DNA from: Anaerococcus sp. AGMB09787 | GTDB taxonomy: Bacteria > Bacillota > Clostridia > Tissierellales > Peptoniphilaceae | Assembly (NCBI RefSeq): GCF_022808955.1 | Contig: NZ_JAKZEY010000052.1 | Span: 1 to 64,000, forward strand | Length of the DNA stretch: 64,000 nt | Direction: 5' to 3' | Part shown: piece by piece, positions 10,358-19,151 of the stretch | Layout of the letters: each line of letters begins with the position of its first letter | How positions within the stretch are numbered: position 1 is the stretch's first letter | Notes under the pieces: model-generated | Database searches by the model: none | What the model saw: only the letters and a program-made list of their open reading frames with translations | Told to the model about the DNA's origin: nothing | Program-made: the position numbers and the translations under genes

Positions 10358-10935
10358 TTTTGCACCTTCGTATTAAGCTCATTTATCTTTTCCTTGATAT
10401 CCGCTGCCCTCTCATAGTCTTCAGTTTCAACTGATTGGTTGAGTTTTTCTTGCAAGTCCTTGACCTTGATAGCAACTTCTTTAAACTTCCTATAGGCTCT
10501 TGGATAGCTTCCCTCATAGGTGGAATAATTGTTATAGGTCTTTAGGATCTTATTAGTAAGCTTCTTATCAAGCTTGTAACAATCACTACAGCCAAAGATT
10601 CCTGCCCTTATATTTGATAGGGAATTGCCACAGGATGGACAAGTCTTATCAGAAAGCTTGCTAAGCATATCATAATTATAGTTGTTTTCTCTATATTTAA
10701 AATCATAATAAGAATCTATAATCTCATCAAGGCTTGGGACGAATTTTTTCATAAAGTTCATGATTTGTTCACCTTGTTCCTTCCTAGATCCCTTAAAATT
10801 ACCATCTTCATCGAAGTAAGTTTTTCTTAATTCCATGGCACAATCTCCACACAAGTGGTAGTCATGGTCTACTCCGTTGATTATTGCCTTTACATTCATT
10901 ACAGCTTCGTTCTTGCCGCATTTATCGCATTTCAT
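10354..10935 (-). CDS. mcsA: McsA, zinc-finger/UVR adaptor of McsB and ClpC
   Basis: Activator protein of the McsB/ClpC system. Two zinc-binding pairs of CxxC are visible: CDKC with CGDC at the N-terminus, and CPSC with CSDC in the middle. The C-terminus is a UVR helix pair (KVKDLQEKLNQSVETEDYER onwards), the motif that binds UvrB or Clp proteins. At 193 residues it is of normal size. It lies between ctsR (two-base gap) and mcsB (four-base ATGA overlap). Its zinc sites are intact, in contrast to the altered McsB. Confidence 0.9.
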   Translation of the reverse strand: MKCDKCGKNEAVMNVKAIINGVDHDYHLCGDCAMELRKTYFDEDGNFKGSRKEQGEQIMNFMKKFVPSLDEIIDSYYDFKYRENNYNYDMLSKLSDKTCPSCGNSLSNIRAGIFGCSDCYKLDKKLTNKILKTYNNYSTYEGSYPRAYRKFKEVAIKVKDLQEKLNQSVETEDYERAADIKEKINELNTKVQN

Positions 10936-10937
10936 AA

Positions 10938-11399
10938 CTAACTCCTTGCCATAAGGCTTAACAAAATATACTTTATAATGTCAGACCTTAGAGCCTTCCT
11001 CTTGATCTTATCTTCTACACTCGCAAGGGCCCTATCGCTTGTGGCATACTTGGCCATCAAGTACTCATTTTCACTAAAATATTCTCTCTTATATAGGTCC
11101 TTAAATAGGCTCTCAGCATTAGCCTGACTCATTTCCTTCTTAAGGTTTTTAACTAAATAGGGGATATAAGAATCTTCATCGACAATGGTCATAATCTTAA
11201 TAAAGCCATTGCCACCCCTTTTACTTTCTATGATATACCCATTAAGGGGAGTAAACCTCGTAGAAAGCACATAATTTATTTGACTTGGAGCGCAGTCAAA
11301 ACGAACCGCTAGCTCATTTCTTCCTATCTCGACCATCCCATCGCTGGTTGCTTCAAGCATGGCCTTAAGGAAGTCTTCTATATCTGATGTAAGAGCCAT
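10938..11399 (-). CDS. ctsR: CtsR, heat-shock gene repressor
   Basis: DNA-binding repressor of clp genes, which releases DNA on heat or thiol stress. The N-terminal winged helix is clear (RFDCAPSQINYVLSTRFTPLNGY, with the glycine-rich wing ESKRGGNGFIKI as in the family). I take ATG 11399, preceded by GGTGAT; an in-frame ATG twelve bases upstream (11411) is an alternative. An operator-like sequence lies in its promoter, so it should repress its own four-gene operon. Confidence 0.92.
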   Translation of the reverse strand: MALTSDIEDFLKAMLEATSDGMVEIGRNELAVRFDCAPSQINYVLSTRFTPLNGYIIESKRGGNGFIKIMTIVDEDSYIPYLVKNLKKEMSQANAESLFKDLYKREYFSENEYLMAKYATSDRALASVEDKIKRKALRSDIIKYILLSLMARS

Positions 11400-11430
11400 A
11401 TTATCACCCATCTTTCTCTTATCTTATTAA

Positions 11431-11459
11431 GTAATATTTTCTATAAAAAGCTTAGTCAA
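11431..11459 (-). promoter_or_regulatory. Promoter of ctsR operon
   Basis: Reading leftwards, TTGACT (11454-11459) and TATTAC (11431-11436) are 17 bases apart. The -35 element lies inside the palindrome that forms part of the CtsR site. Confidence 0.6.
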
Positions 11460-11479
11460 TATATTGACTATCTCTGACC
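11454..11479 (-). promoter_or_regulatory. CtsR operator
   Basis: On the minus strand GGTCAGAGATAGTCAAT (11463-11479) matches the known CtsR heptad direct repeat (GGTCAAA-NAN-RGTCAAA) at all but two positions. It runs into a perfect 16-base palindrome AGTCAATATATTGACT (11454-11469). Overlap with the -35 box explains repression. Confidence 0.8.
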
Positions 11480-11570
11480 TTTGTTTTATAAAATAAAGAA
11501 TCAATATGATTCCTAGTAAAATTGTACTATATAAAGCAGCTTTTGCAAGCCACTCTATATATCGACAATA

Positions 11571-12281
11571 TTATCTATCGTCCCTATCCCCAAATAAGAG
11601 GAAGAGCCTCAAGAATTGTAGGGCTGTTGATAGGGTTGCAGCGACATAGGTTAAGGCAGCTGCCCTTAGCATAGCCCTTGCGTGGTCTACTTCTTCTCCT
11701 ACTAGCATCCCACTATCTCTCATAACAGCTATAGCCCTCCTAGAAGCATCAAACTCTACCGGTAGGGTTATTAGCTGAAAGATAAGCATAAAGGAAAATA
11801 GTAAAAGTCCTATGTTGATAAATAATTGGTTAGCCATAAACAAGCCCAAGAGTATCAAAGGGAAGGAAAGGGATGATCCAAAGTTAACTACAGGAACTAT
11901 AAGGGACTTAAGTTTAAGTGGCAAAAATCCTTCCTTATATTGGATAACGTGGCCACACTCATGGCAGGCTACGGCAATAGAGGCAATAGATGTATCCTTC
12001 AAAGTGTGATCAGACAAGGCGATTTGCTTGGTAGCAGGGTTAAAATAATCGCTCATAGATCCCCTCACTTTCTTGATTGATATATCATTATAGGAATTGA
12101 CATCCAAAATATATTTAGCAGCATCTAGGCCTGTTATTGATTTTTTGCTTTTGATTTTGCTATATTTAATAAAAGCACTTTTTACCTTGGCTTGAGCAAA
12201 CATGGTTATAATTAAGCCCAGCAAGACTAAAAGGTAGGTCTTATCAAAATAAAGACCCCTATACATATATGGTCCGAACAT
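11571..12281 (-). CDS. Membrane zinc metallopeptidase, YugP family
   Basis: Putative neutral zinc protease anchored in the membrane. It has an N-terminal hydrophobic helix, then the zinc motif HECGH (about residues 108-112, in ACHECGHVIQYKEG), two further hydrophobic segments in the middle, and a C-terminal membrane helix after the conserved LRAAALTYVAATLSTAL segment. The length of 236 matches the family. It is a single gene between the ctsR and ktr operons. The family's physiological substrate is not known to me. Confidence 0.85.
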   Translation of the reverse strand: MFGPYMYRGLYFDKTYLLVLLGLIITMFAQAKVKSAFIKYSKIKSKKSITGLDAAKYILDVNSYNDISIKKVRGSMSDYFNPATKQIALSDHTLKDTSIASIAVACHECGHVIQYKEGFLPLKLKSLIVPVVNFGSSLSFPLILLGLFMANQLFINIGLLLFSFMLIFQLITLPVEFDASRRAIAVMRDSGMLVGEEVDHARAMLRAAALTYVAATLSTALQFLRLFLLFGDRDDR

Positions 12282-12334
12282 ATTAACCTCATTTCTTTTT
12301 TTATATTATACTAATAACTTATAATTTAAAAAGT

Positions 12335-12362
12335 AAGAGGCCGCTATAAACTGCGACCTCTT
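12335..12362 (-). terminator. Terminator after ktrA
   Basis: AAGAGGTCGC and GCGGCCTCTT form a ten-base stem with one mismatch. On the minus strand it is followed by a T-rich tract (ACTTTTTAAAT). Confidence 0.65.
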
Positions 12363-12550
12363 TCATAGAAAAGAATAAGTTAGTCCTAGTTTTCTAAGGG
12401 AAAACTATAAGGAATTAATAATGAAAAACCTAGCTATTTAATAGCTGATTATATTATAGCACCTTTTTTTGATTTATGCAAACTTTTTCTTAAAAATATT
12501 TTTCTGATTTTCTTATCCCCATAATAAAAACAAGGATTATTAATTACTTA

Positions 12551-13198
12551 CTAGTCTTCAAAGGCTTTAGCGTTTTCACTGCCGCCTATTATAAAGAGGA
12601 CATCTCCCTCTTCGATTACAAAATTAGGCCTTAGGTCCATATCCATCTTCTTATCCCTCTTGGCCCCTATGACTGTCATCTTGTACTTGTTTCTAAAGTC
12701 AAGCTCTACTAGAGATTTGCCTATCCAGTCTTCGTGGGCCTTTACTTCTATAAGGGAATAGTCGCTTGATATCTCGATTAACTCTAGGAGATTGGATCCT
12801 GCTATGGACCTTGCTAGCCTCTCCCCTGTATCAAGCTCAGGAAAGACTATTTGATCTACCCCGATTTTCTTTAGAATCCTAGCGTGGACTAGGCTCTTGG
12901 CCTTGGCAATTACCTTCTCTACCCCACTGTCCTTACATATAAGGGTTGCCTCTATGGATGACTCAAGGTCTGTACCTGTAGCTATAATAGCTACATCATA
13001 GTTGCTTATACCGAGGGACTTAAGAGCTTGCTCTTCCCTTATATCAGCTTGAACTGCATTTGATACATATGATGCTATCTTTTCTACCTTGTCATAATTC
13101 TTATCTACTACTGTTACATAAATACCACTTTCAAATAGTTTTGTAGCCACTTGGCTACCGAACCTTCCTAGTCCTAGGACTATTACATTCTTTTCCAT
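12551..13198 (-). CDS. ktrA: K+ uptake regulatory subunit, KtrA/TrkA type
   Basis: Cytoplasmic gating subunit of a potassium transporter. The RCK-N Rossmann domain opens with GLGRFGSQ and carries an acidic residue at the end of strand 2 (VVDKNYDK), as expected for nucleotide binding. The RCK-C domain (about 135-215) follows. The 215-residue, one-RCK-pair form is typical of KtrA rather than the double-length TrkA of proteobacteria. It lies eleven bases after the channel subunit gene in the same operon. Confidence 0.9.
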   Translation of the reverse strand: MEKNVIVLGLGRFGSQVATKLFESGIYVTVVDKNYDKVEKIASYVSNAVQADIREEQALKSLGISNYDVAIIATGTDLESSIEATLICKDSGVEKVIAKAKSLVHARILKKIGVDQIVFPELDTGERLARSIAGSNLLELIEISSDYSLIEVKAHEDWIGKSLVELDFRNKYKMTVIGAKRDKKMDMDLRPNFVIEEGDVLFIIGGSENAKAFED

Positions 13199-13209
13199 AG
13201 CCTTACCTC

Positions 13210-14559
13210 CTAACCTATACTAATAAAACTTTCTGGATACCTGATCATTCTTTTTTTACTCTTTATTCCAAAGGCAAAGGCCATGGTCATTGGGCCGACT
13301 CTACCAAGATACATACATAGGCCAATTAAAATCTTTCCTAGATTGGATAGTCCACCAGTTATTCCTCTACTAGCTCCAACTGTCGCGAGTGCTGATACAG
13401 TTTCATAGAGGATATCTACTAGATCAAAGCTCTCGCTAAGAGTCAATATAAAGCTTACCAAAAACACTATAGATATTGATATCATAAATATGCTAAGGGC
13501 ATTCTTTATAGTTTCTTCTCCTATGTGCCTATTAAATACTACAGGCTCCTTCTCCTTTTTGATAACTGAGATGGTCGCAAGAACTAGGACTACAAAGGTC
13601 GTTGTCTTTAAACCTCCGGCAGTAGATCCAGGAGATCCTCCTATAAACATCAAAACCATGAGTAATAATACTGATGAATCCTTAATCCTCGCAAGGTTTA
13701 CAGAATAAAAGCCAGCAGTTCTAGCAGATACAGATTGAAAGAGGGACTGATAAATGGCCCCCTTTAGTCCTTCTCCTTCAAGTACTCCCCCATCAAAAGA
13801 CTCTATCATAAAAAATCCAAAAGCCCCAAGGAGTACCAAAATTATGCTCACAAGGATTACAAGCTTAGAGTGGGTAGACAAGTTCTTGAAGGTCCTCTTA
13901 TAGTATATTTCACTAGTAACAATAAAGCCTAGACCACCGACAATTACAAGAGCCATAAGGGTTATATTTACAAGGCCATTATTCCTTAGAGGATAAATAG
14001 AATCTCCCATAATATCAAAACCAGCATTACAAAAGGCAGATATTGAGTGGAAGATAGAAAACCAAATTCCCTTGCCTAACCCATAAGTTGGTACAAAGTT
14101 AAAGCTCAACACCAAGGCTCCAAGACCTTCTGTTATCATAGTAAAAGCTAGGACATACTTAAACAACTTCACCATCCCTTCCATACTATTTACATTTAGC
14201 TGCTCCTTTAGGATTGCCCTGGACTTGATGCCAATCTTCTTTCCTAAAATAAGAGGAATGATTGATGCCAAGGTCATTATCCCAAGACCTCCTATTTGGA
14301 TCAAAATCAAAATAACAAGCTTGCCCCAAAAATTCCAATGGACAGCAGTATTTACCGGTGTAAGACCAGTTACACAGGAGGCACTTGCTGCCACAAAGAA
14401 AGAATCAATTAGGCCCGTCCTCTCTCCAGTATTTGTAACAAAGGGAGTCGTTAATATTAGTCCCCCTAGGCTAATCAAAAGTAAAAATCCAAGAGCCAAG
14501 ATAAAGGTAGGATTTTCCTTAGCCTTATTTATTTTCTTTACAATAATATTTTTTTCCAT
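13210..14559 (-). CDS. ktrB: K+ transporter membrane subunit, KtrB/TrkH type
   Basis: Membrane ion-conducting subunit with four pore-loop repeats. The four selectivity-filter segments are ASCVTGLTP, AFCNAGF, ARTAGFYS and ATVGASRG, each with the key glycine. The 449 residues include the expected eight membrane helices. It is co-transcribed with ktrA from the promoter at 14606-14633. Coupling ion (Na+ or H+) cannot be determined here. Confidence 0.92.
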   Translation of the reverse strand: MEKNIIVKKINKAKENPTFILALGFLLLISLGGLILTTPFVTNTGERTGLIDSFFVAASASCVTGLTPVNTAVHWNFWGKLVILILIQIGGLGIMTLASIIPLILGKKIGIKSRAILKEQLNVNSMEGMVKLFKYVLAFTMITEGLGALVLSFNFVPTYGLGKGIWFSIFHSISAFCNAGFDIMGDSIYPLRNNGLVNITLMALVIVGGLGFIVTSEIYYKRTFKNLSTHSKLVILVSIILVLLGAFGFFMIESFDGGVLEGEGLKGAIYQSLFQSVSARTAGFYSVNLARIKDSSVLLLMVLMFIGGSPGSTAGGLKTTTFVVLVLATISVIKKEKEPVVFNRHIGEETIKNALSIFMISISIVFLVSFILTLSESFDLVDILYETVSALATVGASRGITGGLSNLGKILIGLCMYLGRVGPMTMAFAFGIKSKKRMIRYPESFISIG

Positions 14560-14605
14560 AATTCCTTCTTCATAAGAGTATATAAGAGTATCTTATCAAG
14601 TGATA

Positions 14606-14633
14606 ATTTTACATCTAAAAAATACTTTGTCAA
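14606..14633 (-). promoter_or_regulatory. Promoter of ktrBA
   Basis: Leftward TTGACA (14628-14633), 16-base spacer and TAAAAT (14606-14611). The leader to ktrB is only about 40 bases, so no large riboswitch fits. Confidence 0.65.
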
Positions 14634-14704
14634 AATTTTATTTCTACAAAAATGGGTAAATACTTACTAAGACTATTTATCAAGACTAATAGAAAGGGTA
14701 AACG

Positions 14705-15202
14705 ATGAGAACTTATTACTTTAGAGAAAAACTTATTAAAATAACTGATAAATATCCTATCTTGGATGAGGATAAAGATCCTGTTTTTTATGTCGAGCAA
14801 AATTTTAGGCTAGTTGGATTCAAAGAAAGGGTCTACGACTTAAATAAAACTGAAATTATCACTATCAAGAGAAAACTTGTATCAATCTTTCCAACCTACA
14901 ATATCGAATTTGCCAATGGAGAAGAGATGATGGTCAAGGCCAACCTAAGCCTAATCAAAAGGTCGGTAGATGCAGTCATCAAGGGTGGCAAACTAAAAGT
15001 AAAGGGTAGTATCTTCGACCATGAGTTTAAGGTAGAATTTGACAATGAGCTAGTAGGTGAAGTTTCAAAGAAATTCTTCTCCCTAAGGGACTCCTATACC
15101 CTAAAAGTATATGATGAAAAATATACCCTCCACCTCATAGCCCTCTGCCTATGCCTAAACAATATGCAAGATATAGACGAAAAAAAAGAGGAAGATGATT
15201 AA
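14705..15202 (+). CDS. LURP-one-related (YxjI-like) protein
   Basis: The 165 residues consist of repeated short beta strands: an opening segment FREKLIKITDKYPILDEDKDP, then IITIKRKL and DSYTLKVYDEKYTL. This fits the LURP-one/YxjI tubby-like fold. No catalytic residues are evident, and the role of the bacterial family is unclear. It is followed nine bases later by the M42 peptidase gene, so the two are probably co-transcribed. Confidence 0.7.
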   Translation: MRTYYFREKLIKITDKYPILDEDKDPVFYVEQNFRLVGFKERVYDLNKTEIITIKRKLVSIFPTYNIEFANGEEMMVKANLSLIKRSVDAVIKGGKLKVKGSIFDHEFKVEFDNELVGEVSKKFFSLRDSYTLKVYDEKYTLHLIALCLCLNNMQDIDEKKEEDD

Positions 15203-15211
15203 GGAGTAAGT

Positions 15212-16234
15212 ATGGAAGTATCAACAATAACAAATTACATCAAGAACCTAGTAACAACCCCAAGCCCAACAGGATTTACCAAACTTTGCGAAGGATACCT
15301 AATCGATGAATTGACAAAACTTGGCTATGACCCTTACCAAAATAACAAGGGTAATGTTATAGTTCCTATAGTAGAAGGAGATGCTAATGGACTCTTGCTA
15401 TCTGCCCATATAGATACCCTGGGCCTTATGGTAAGAAGCATCAAAGAAAACGGAAGACTAAGGGTTACTAACCTCGGCGGCTATCCCCTAGCCTATGCCG
15501 AAGGGGAAAATGTAAAAATCCACACCAGGGATGGCAAGGAATATAGTGGAGTCTTTAGACTAAACGAGCCTGCAGTCCATGGGTCAAGGGCTCCCTATGA
15601 TGAGAAACGTGATGATACCACTATGGAAGTTGTAATAGATGCTATCACTAAGTCAGATAAGGAAACAAGGGAGCTTGGTATATCCCCAGGAGACTTCATC
15701 TCCCTCGATCCTAGATTTAGGATAGACAATGGCTTTGTAAAGTCTAGACACCTTGATGATAAGGCAAGCGCAGGAGTCTTGTTAGCCCTTGCCAAGGAGG
15801 TCAAAGAAAAAAATATCGAGATAAACAGACCCCTCTACCTAGAATTTACCATCTACGAAGAAGTAGGTCACGGGGCAGCTTCTGGCCATCCAGGAGGGAT
15901 AAGGGATATGGTAGCAGTGGATATGGGAGTTGTCTATGATGACTTAACTGCTGATGAAACTATGGTTTCAATTTGTGCAAAGGATAGCTCCGGCCCTTAC
16001 AATTATGACCTAACAAATGAGTTAATAGGAATAGCCAAGGACCTAGGCATAGACTACGGAGTAGATGTCTATCCTTTCTATGGATCAGATGCCTCTGCAG
16101 CAGTCTCTTCAGCCAACGACTTCCGTCACGCCCTCCTTGGAGCAGGAATTGCAGCAAGCCATGGCTATGAAAGAACTCACGAAAAGGCACTAATCTCCCT
16201 TTTTGATTTATTGGTAAATTTTATTCAAAAATAA
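15212..16234 (+). CDS. M42 family metallo-aminopeptidase
   Basis: Cytoplasmic two-metal aminopeptidase of the glutamyl-aminopeptidase/endoglucanase-M group, which trims peptides. The metal ligands and catalytic residues are visible in order: AHIDTLG (His/Asp), HLDDKASAG (bridging Asp), YEEVGHGA (catalytic and ligand Glu), VDMGV (Asp) and ASHGYERTH (last His). The length of 340 is typical. The start is preceded by AAGGAG. Substrate preference within the family cannot be told. Confidence 0.9.
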   Translation: MEVSTITNYIKNLVTTPSPTGFTKLCEGYLIDELTKLGYDPYQNNKGNVIVPIVEGDANGLLLSAHIDTLGLMVRSIKENGRLRVTNLGGYPLAYAEGENVKIHTRDGKEYSGVFRLNEPAVHGSRAPYDEKRDDTTMEVVIDAITKSDKETRELGISPGDFISLDPRFRIDNGFVKSRHLDDKASAGVLLALAKEVKEKNIEINRPLYLEFTIYEEVGHGAASGHPGGIRDMVAVDMGVVYDDLTADETMVSICAKDSSGPYNYDLTNELIGIAKDLGIDYGVDVYPFYGSDASAAVSSANDFRHALLGAGIAASHGYERTHEKALISLFDLLVNFIQK

Positions 16235-16236
16235 TT

Positions 16237-16264
16237 TTGATAATAGGTGATTTTATTATATAAT
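16237..16264 (+). promoter_or_regulatory. Promoter of the Mn2+ riboswitch/P-type ATPase gene
   Basis: TTGATA (16237-16242), 16 bases, TATAAT (16259-16264). Transcription would start about seven bases later, right at the riboswitch. Confidence 0.7.
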
Positions 16265-16270
16265 AAAAGT

Positions 16271-16353
16271 AGCAAAAGGGAGTAGCCAAATTATTTAATC
16301 GTCAGAACGGATTAATCCCGGTTAAATAAACCCTGAGGTGGCAAGACTTTTGG
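16271..16353 (+). ncRNA. yybP-ykoY Mn2+ riboswitch
   Basis: The leader has the class hallmarks: AGCAAAAGGGAGTAGCC on the 5' side and CCCTGAGGTGGCAAGACTTT on the 3' side, where CAAAAG pairs with CTTTTG to close the aptamer, and a hairpin arm between them (GATTAAT/ATTTAATC region). Known members bind Mn2+ and commonly control metal-exporting P-type ATPases, as here. The 3' aptamer strand also forms the 5' arm of the terminator, so Mn2+ binding should prevent termination. Confidence 0.85.
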
Positions 16354-16375
16354 CTTTGTGCCAGAGGTCTTTTTT
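16343..16375 (+). terminator. Riboswitch-controlled intrinsic terminator
   Basis: AAGACTTTTGGC and GCCAGAGGTCTT form a 12-base stem with two G-U pairs and a five-base loop, followed by six T. It shares its 5' arm with the aptamer closing helix. Confidence 0.85.
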
Positions 16376-16409
16376 ATATCTTTTTTTGCAAAATTATTAT
16401 GGAGGATTT

Positions 16410-19091
16410 ATGGACTATAAAGGAAGTATAAAAGAAGTAATCAAAAAACTCGATAGCGATCCAAAACGCGGTCTTACTTCAGAAGATGCAGCCAAGAGAT
16501 TTGAAAAATATGGCCCAAACAAGATTGAATCGTCTAACAAAAAATCAATGCTCGCTAAAATTGCTGAGCAGTTAGTCGATCCTATGGTAATTCTATTAAT
16601 AATAGCTGCAATAGTATCTGCTTTTACAGGAGATGTTGTAGAATGTATTATCATAGTGGCCATAGTTGTAATAAATGCAATCATGTCTATCATTCAAGAA
16701 GGGAAGGCTGAAGATTCTGTAGAAGCTCTACAAAAGATGAGCTCGCCTGAAGCGACTATTATCCGTGATGGATCCAAAAAAATTATAAAAGCTGAAGAAA
16801 TAGTTCCTGGAGATATAGTTATCATAGAAACAGGTGATATTATCCCTGCAGATATGAGACTTATCCAATCATCAAACTTAAAAATCGACGAATCATCCCT
16901 AACAGGTGAATCAGTAGCCGTAGAAAAAGACTATAGGGCAGAATTTGATTCAGATGTAGGTATAGGTGATAGGGACAACTTTGCCTTCTCTTCATCAATA
17001 GTAACCTACGGTCATGGAGTTGGTCTTGTAACTGGAACAGGTGAAGATAGTGAAATTGGAAAGATCGCAACTAGCCTTGATGAGGTAGAAGATAAGGACA
17101 CACCACTACAAAGTCAACTCAAGAGACTATCCAAACTCTTGGCAATCTTAGTTGTAATTGTTTGCATCCTAGTATTTGCCGTTGGATACTTTAGAAGTGA
17201 GATGAACCTATTAGATAACTTCATGGTAGCTGTCTCCCTAGCAGTTGCAGCCATACCAGAAGGTCTAACAGCAGTTGTTACCATAGTTTTATCAATCGGT
17301 ATGAACCGTATGGCTGAGAGAAAGGCCATAGTTAAGAACCTACTTTCCGTAGAAACCCTAGGTTCAACTACTGCCATCTGCTCAGATAAAACAGGAACTC
17401 TTACACAAAACGAAATGACCATCAGAAAGGTCTTTACAGATGGCAAGGAATATGAAGTAGAGGGATCAGGATATGAACCAAAGGGAGAAATCAGAGACTC
17501 CAGTGGAGAAGTTGTAAATGATGATAAAACCATCAAGCTCCTTATGAGCATATCTACCCTTTGTAATGATGCCAACCTCCTTAGAGAAGAAGGTCAATAC
17601 AAGATAACAGGCGATCCTACAGAAGGAGCTATGCTTACCCTTTCTGAAAAATGGAATATAAACCAAGAAGATCTAAACGAAAAATATCCTAGACTAAACG
17701 AAATCCCATTTGATTCTGACAGGAAGATGATGACCACCTTCCACGAACTAAAGGGTAAATACTATGCAGCAACCAAGGGTGCTCCTGACGTTGTAATAGG
17801 AAGGTCAACCAAGATCCTCCTCAATGGAGAGGTACAAGACTTCACAGAAGAGCTTAAAAACAAGGTCCTAGAAGAAAATACTGCTCTTGCATCAAACGCC
17901 CTTCGTGTTATGTCCTTTGCCTTTAAGCCAGTAGATAGCGTAGAGGGAGATTTAACTAGTGAAGAGATCGAAAATGATATGATCTTTGTGGGGCTTGCAG
18001 GAATGATAGACCCACCAAGACCAGAAGCCAAAGCAGCCGTAGCAGAGTGCCACAAGTCAGGAATAGATGTCTTCATGATAACAGGAGACTACTTCGAGAC
18101 AGCCCTTGCCATAGCCAAGGACCTAGGAATAGCATCTTCTCGCGACCAAGCCATCGAAGGAAAAGAGCTTAACAACAAGTCTGATGAAGAAATTCGTGAG
18201 ATAGTAAAAACCAAGAGAATCTTTGCCAGGGTATCACCACAAAACAAGGTTCAACTTGTAAAGGCCCTCCAAGAAAATGGAGAAATAGTTGCCATGACAG
18301 GTGATGGTGTAAATGATGCTCCAGCAATAAAGAATGCCGATATAGGTATATCAATGGGAATCACAGGAACTGATGTTGCCAAGGATACCGCAGGAATGAT
18401 CCTAGTTGACGATAACTTCGCAACCATAGTAAACGCAGTCGAAGAAGGAAGAGTTATCTTCTCAAACATCAAGAAATTCGTATCCTTCCTCCTTTCTTGT
18501 AACATAGCCGAAGTCCTTATAGTATTCCTATCAATCCTATTTGGTCTACCAAGCCCACTTACCCCAATCCAACTCTTATGGCTTAACCTAATAACAGATG
18601 CCTTCCCAGCACTTGCCCTAGGTGTAGAGCCAGCAGAACCAGGAATCATGGAAGAAGAACCAAGAGATCCTAGTGAGTCCATCATATCAGGACCTACCAA
18701 GTTCTCCCTAATTAGCCAATCTATCTATATAACTCTAGCAGTGCTACTTGCTTATATAATAGGGCTCAAATTCATCTTCCCTGGATCAATCGAGGGTGCT
18801 CACACAATGGTATTCGCAACACTTATCACAAGTGAATTACTAAGGGCCTTCTCAGTTAGAAGTACAAGATATACCCTTAAAGAACTAGGACTTACATCAA
18901 ACAAGTCCCTCATTAAGGCAGTACTTTTATCATTTGCCCTATTAATCATAGTAATGTATGTACCATTCCTAAGGGACCTATTCGAAATAGTATCCCTAAC
19001 CTGGCAATGGATACCGGTAATAATCCTTGCCCTAATTCCACTAGCCCTAGGTGAGGCTACCAAGGCGATTAGAGAAAAAAAGGATAATTAA
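16410..19091 (+). CDS. P-type cation-transporting ATPase (P2A; Mn2+/Ca2+ exporter)
   Basis: Membrane pump that exports divalent cations. It has an N-terminal cation-ATPase domain, the TGES actuator motif, the M4 motif PEGL, the phosphorylation site DKTGTLT, the hinge TGDGVNDAP and NLITDAFPA in M6. The family is known for Ca2+ and Mn2+; the upstream Mn2+ riboswitch favours Mn2+ export. The start is ATG 16410 with GGAGGA in front; an in-frame ATG at 16338 lies inside the riboswitch and is excluded. The product is 893 residues, a normal length. Confidence 0.92.
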   Translation: MDYKGSIKEVIKKLDSDPKRGLTSEDAAKRFEKYGPNKIESSNKKSMLAKIAEQLVDPMVILLIIAAIVSAFTGDVVECIIIVAIVVINAIMSIIQEGKAEDSVEALQKMSSPEATIIRDGSKKIIKAEEIVPGDIVIIETGDIIPADMRLIQSSNLKIDESSLTGESVAVEKDYRAEFDSDVGIGDRDNFAFSSSIVTYGHGVGLVTGTGEDSEIGKIATSLDEVEDKDTPLQSQLKRLSKLLAILVVIVCILVFAVGYFRSEMNLLDNFMVAVSLAVAAIPEGLTAVVTIVLSIGMNRMAERKAIVKNLLSVETLGSTTAICSDKTGTLTQNEMTIRKVFTDGKEYEVEGSGYEPKGEIRDSSGEVVNDDKTIKLLMSISTLCNDANLLREEGQYKITGDPTEGAMLTLSEKWNINQEDLNEKYPRLNEIPFDSDRKMMTTFHELKGKYYAATKGAPDVVIGRSTKILLNGEVQDFTEELKNKVLEENTALASNALRVMSFAFKPVDSVEGDLTSEEIENDMIFVGLAGMIDPPRPEAKAAVAECHKSGIDVFMITGDYFETALAIAKDLGIASSRDQAIEGKELNNKSDEEIREIVKTKRIFARVSPQNKVQLVKALQENGEIVAMTGDGVNDAPAIKNADIGISMGITGTDVAKDTAGMILVDDNFATIVNAVEEGRVIFSNIKKFVSFLLSCNIAEVLIVFLSILFGLPSPLTPIQLLWLNLITDAFPALALGVEPAEPGIMEEEPRDPSESIISGPTKFSLISQSIYITLAVLLAYIIGLKFIFPGSIEGAHTMVFATLITSELLRAFSVRSTRYTLKELGLTSNKSLIKAVLLSFALLIIVMYVPFLRDLFEIVSLTWQWIPVIILALIPLALGEATKAIREKKDN

Positions 19092-19106
19092 AAATTAACA
19101 AAATAA

Positions 19107-19145
19107 ATGGATGCAAGCTATATCCGGCAAGCATCCATTTTTCTT
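19107..19145. terminator. Bidirectional terminator between P-type ATPase and chromate transporter genes
   Basis: Perfect arms ATGGATGC (19107-19114) and GCATCCAT (19131-19138) have T-rich runs on both sides, serving both converging genes. Confidence 0.8.
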
Positions 19146-19151
19146 TTGCAT

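Noticed and set aside
16338-16409. N-terminal extension of the P-type ATPase
   Set aside because: It would begin inside the riboswitch terminator. A clear GGAGGA precedes ATG 16410.
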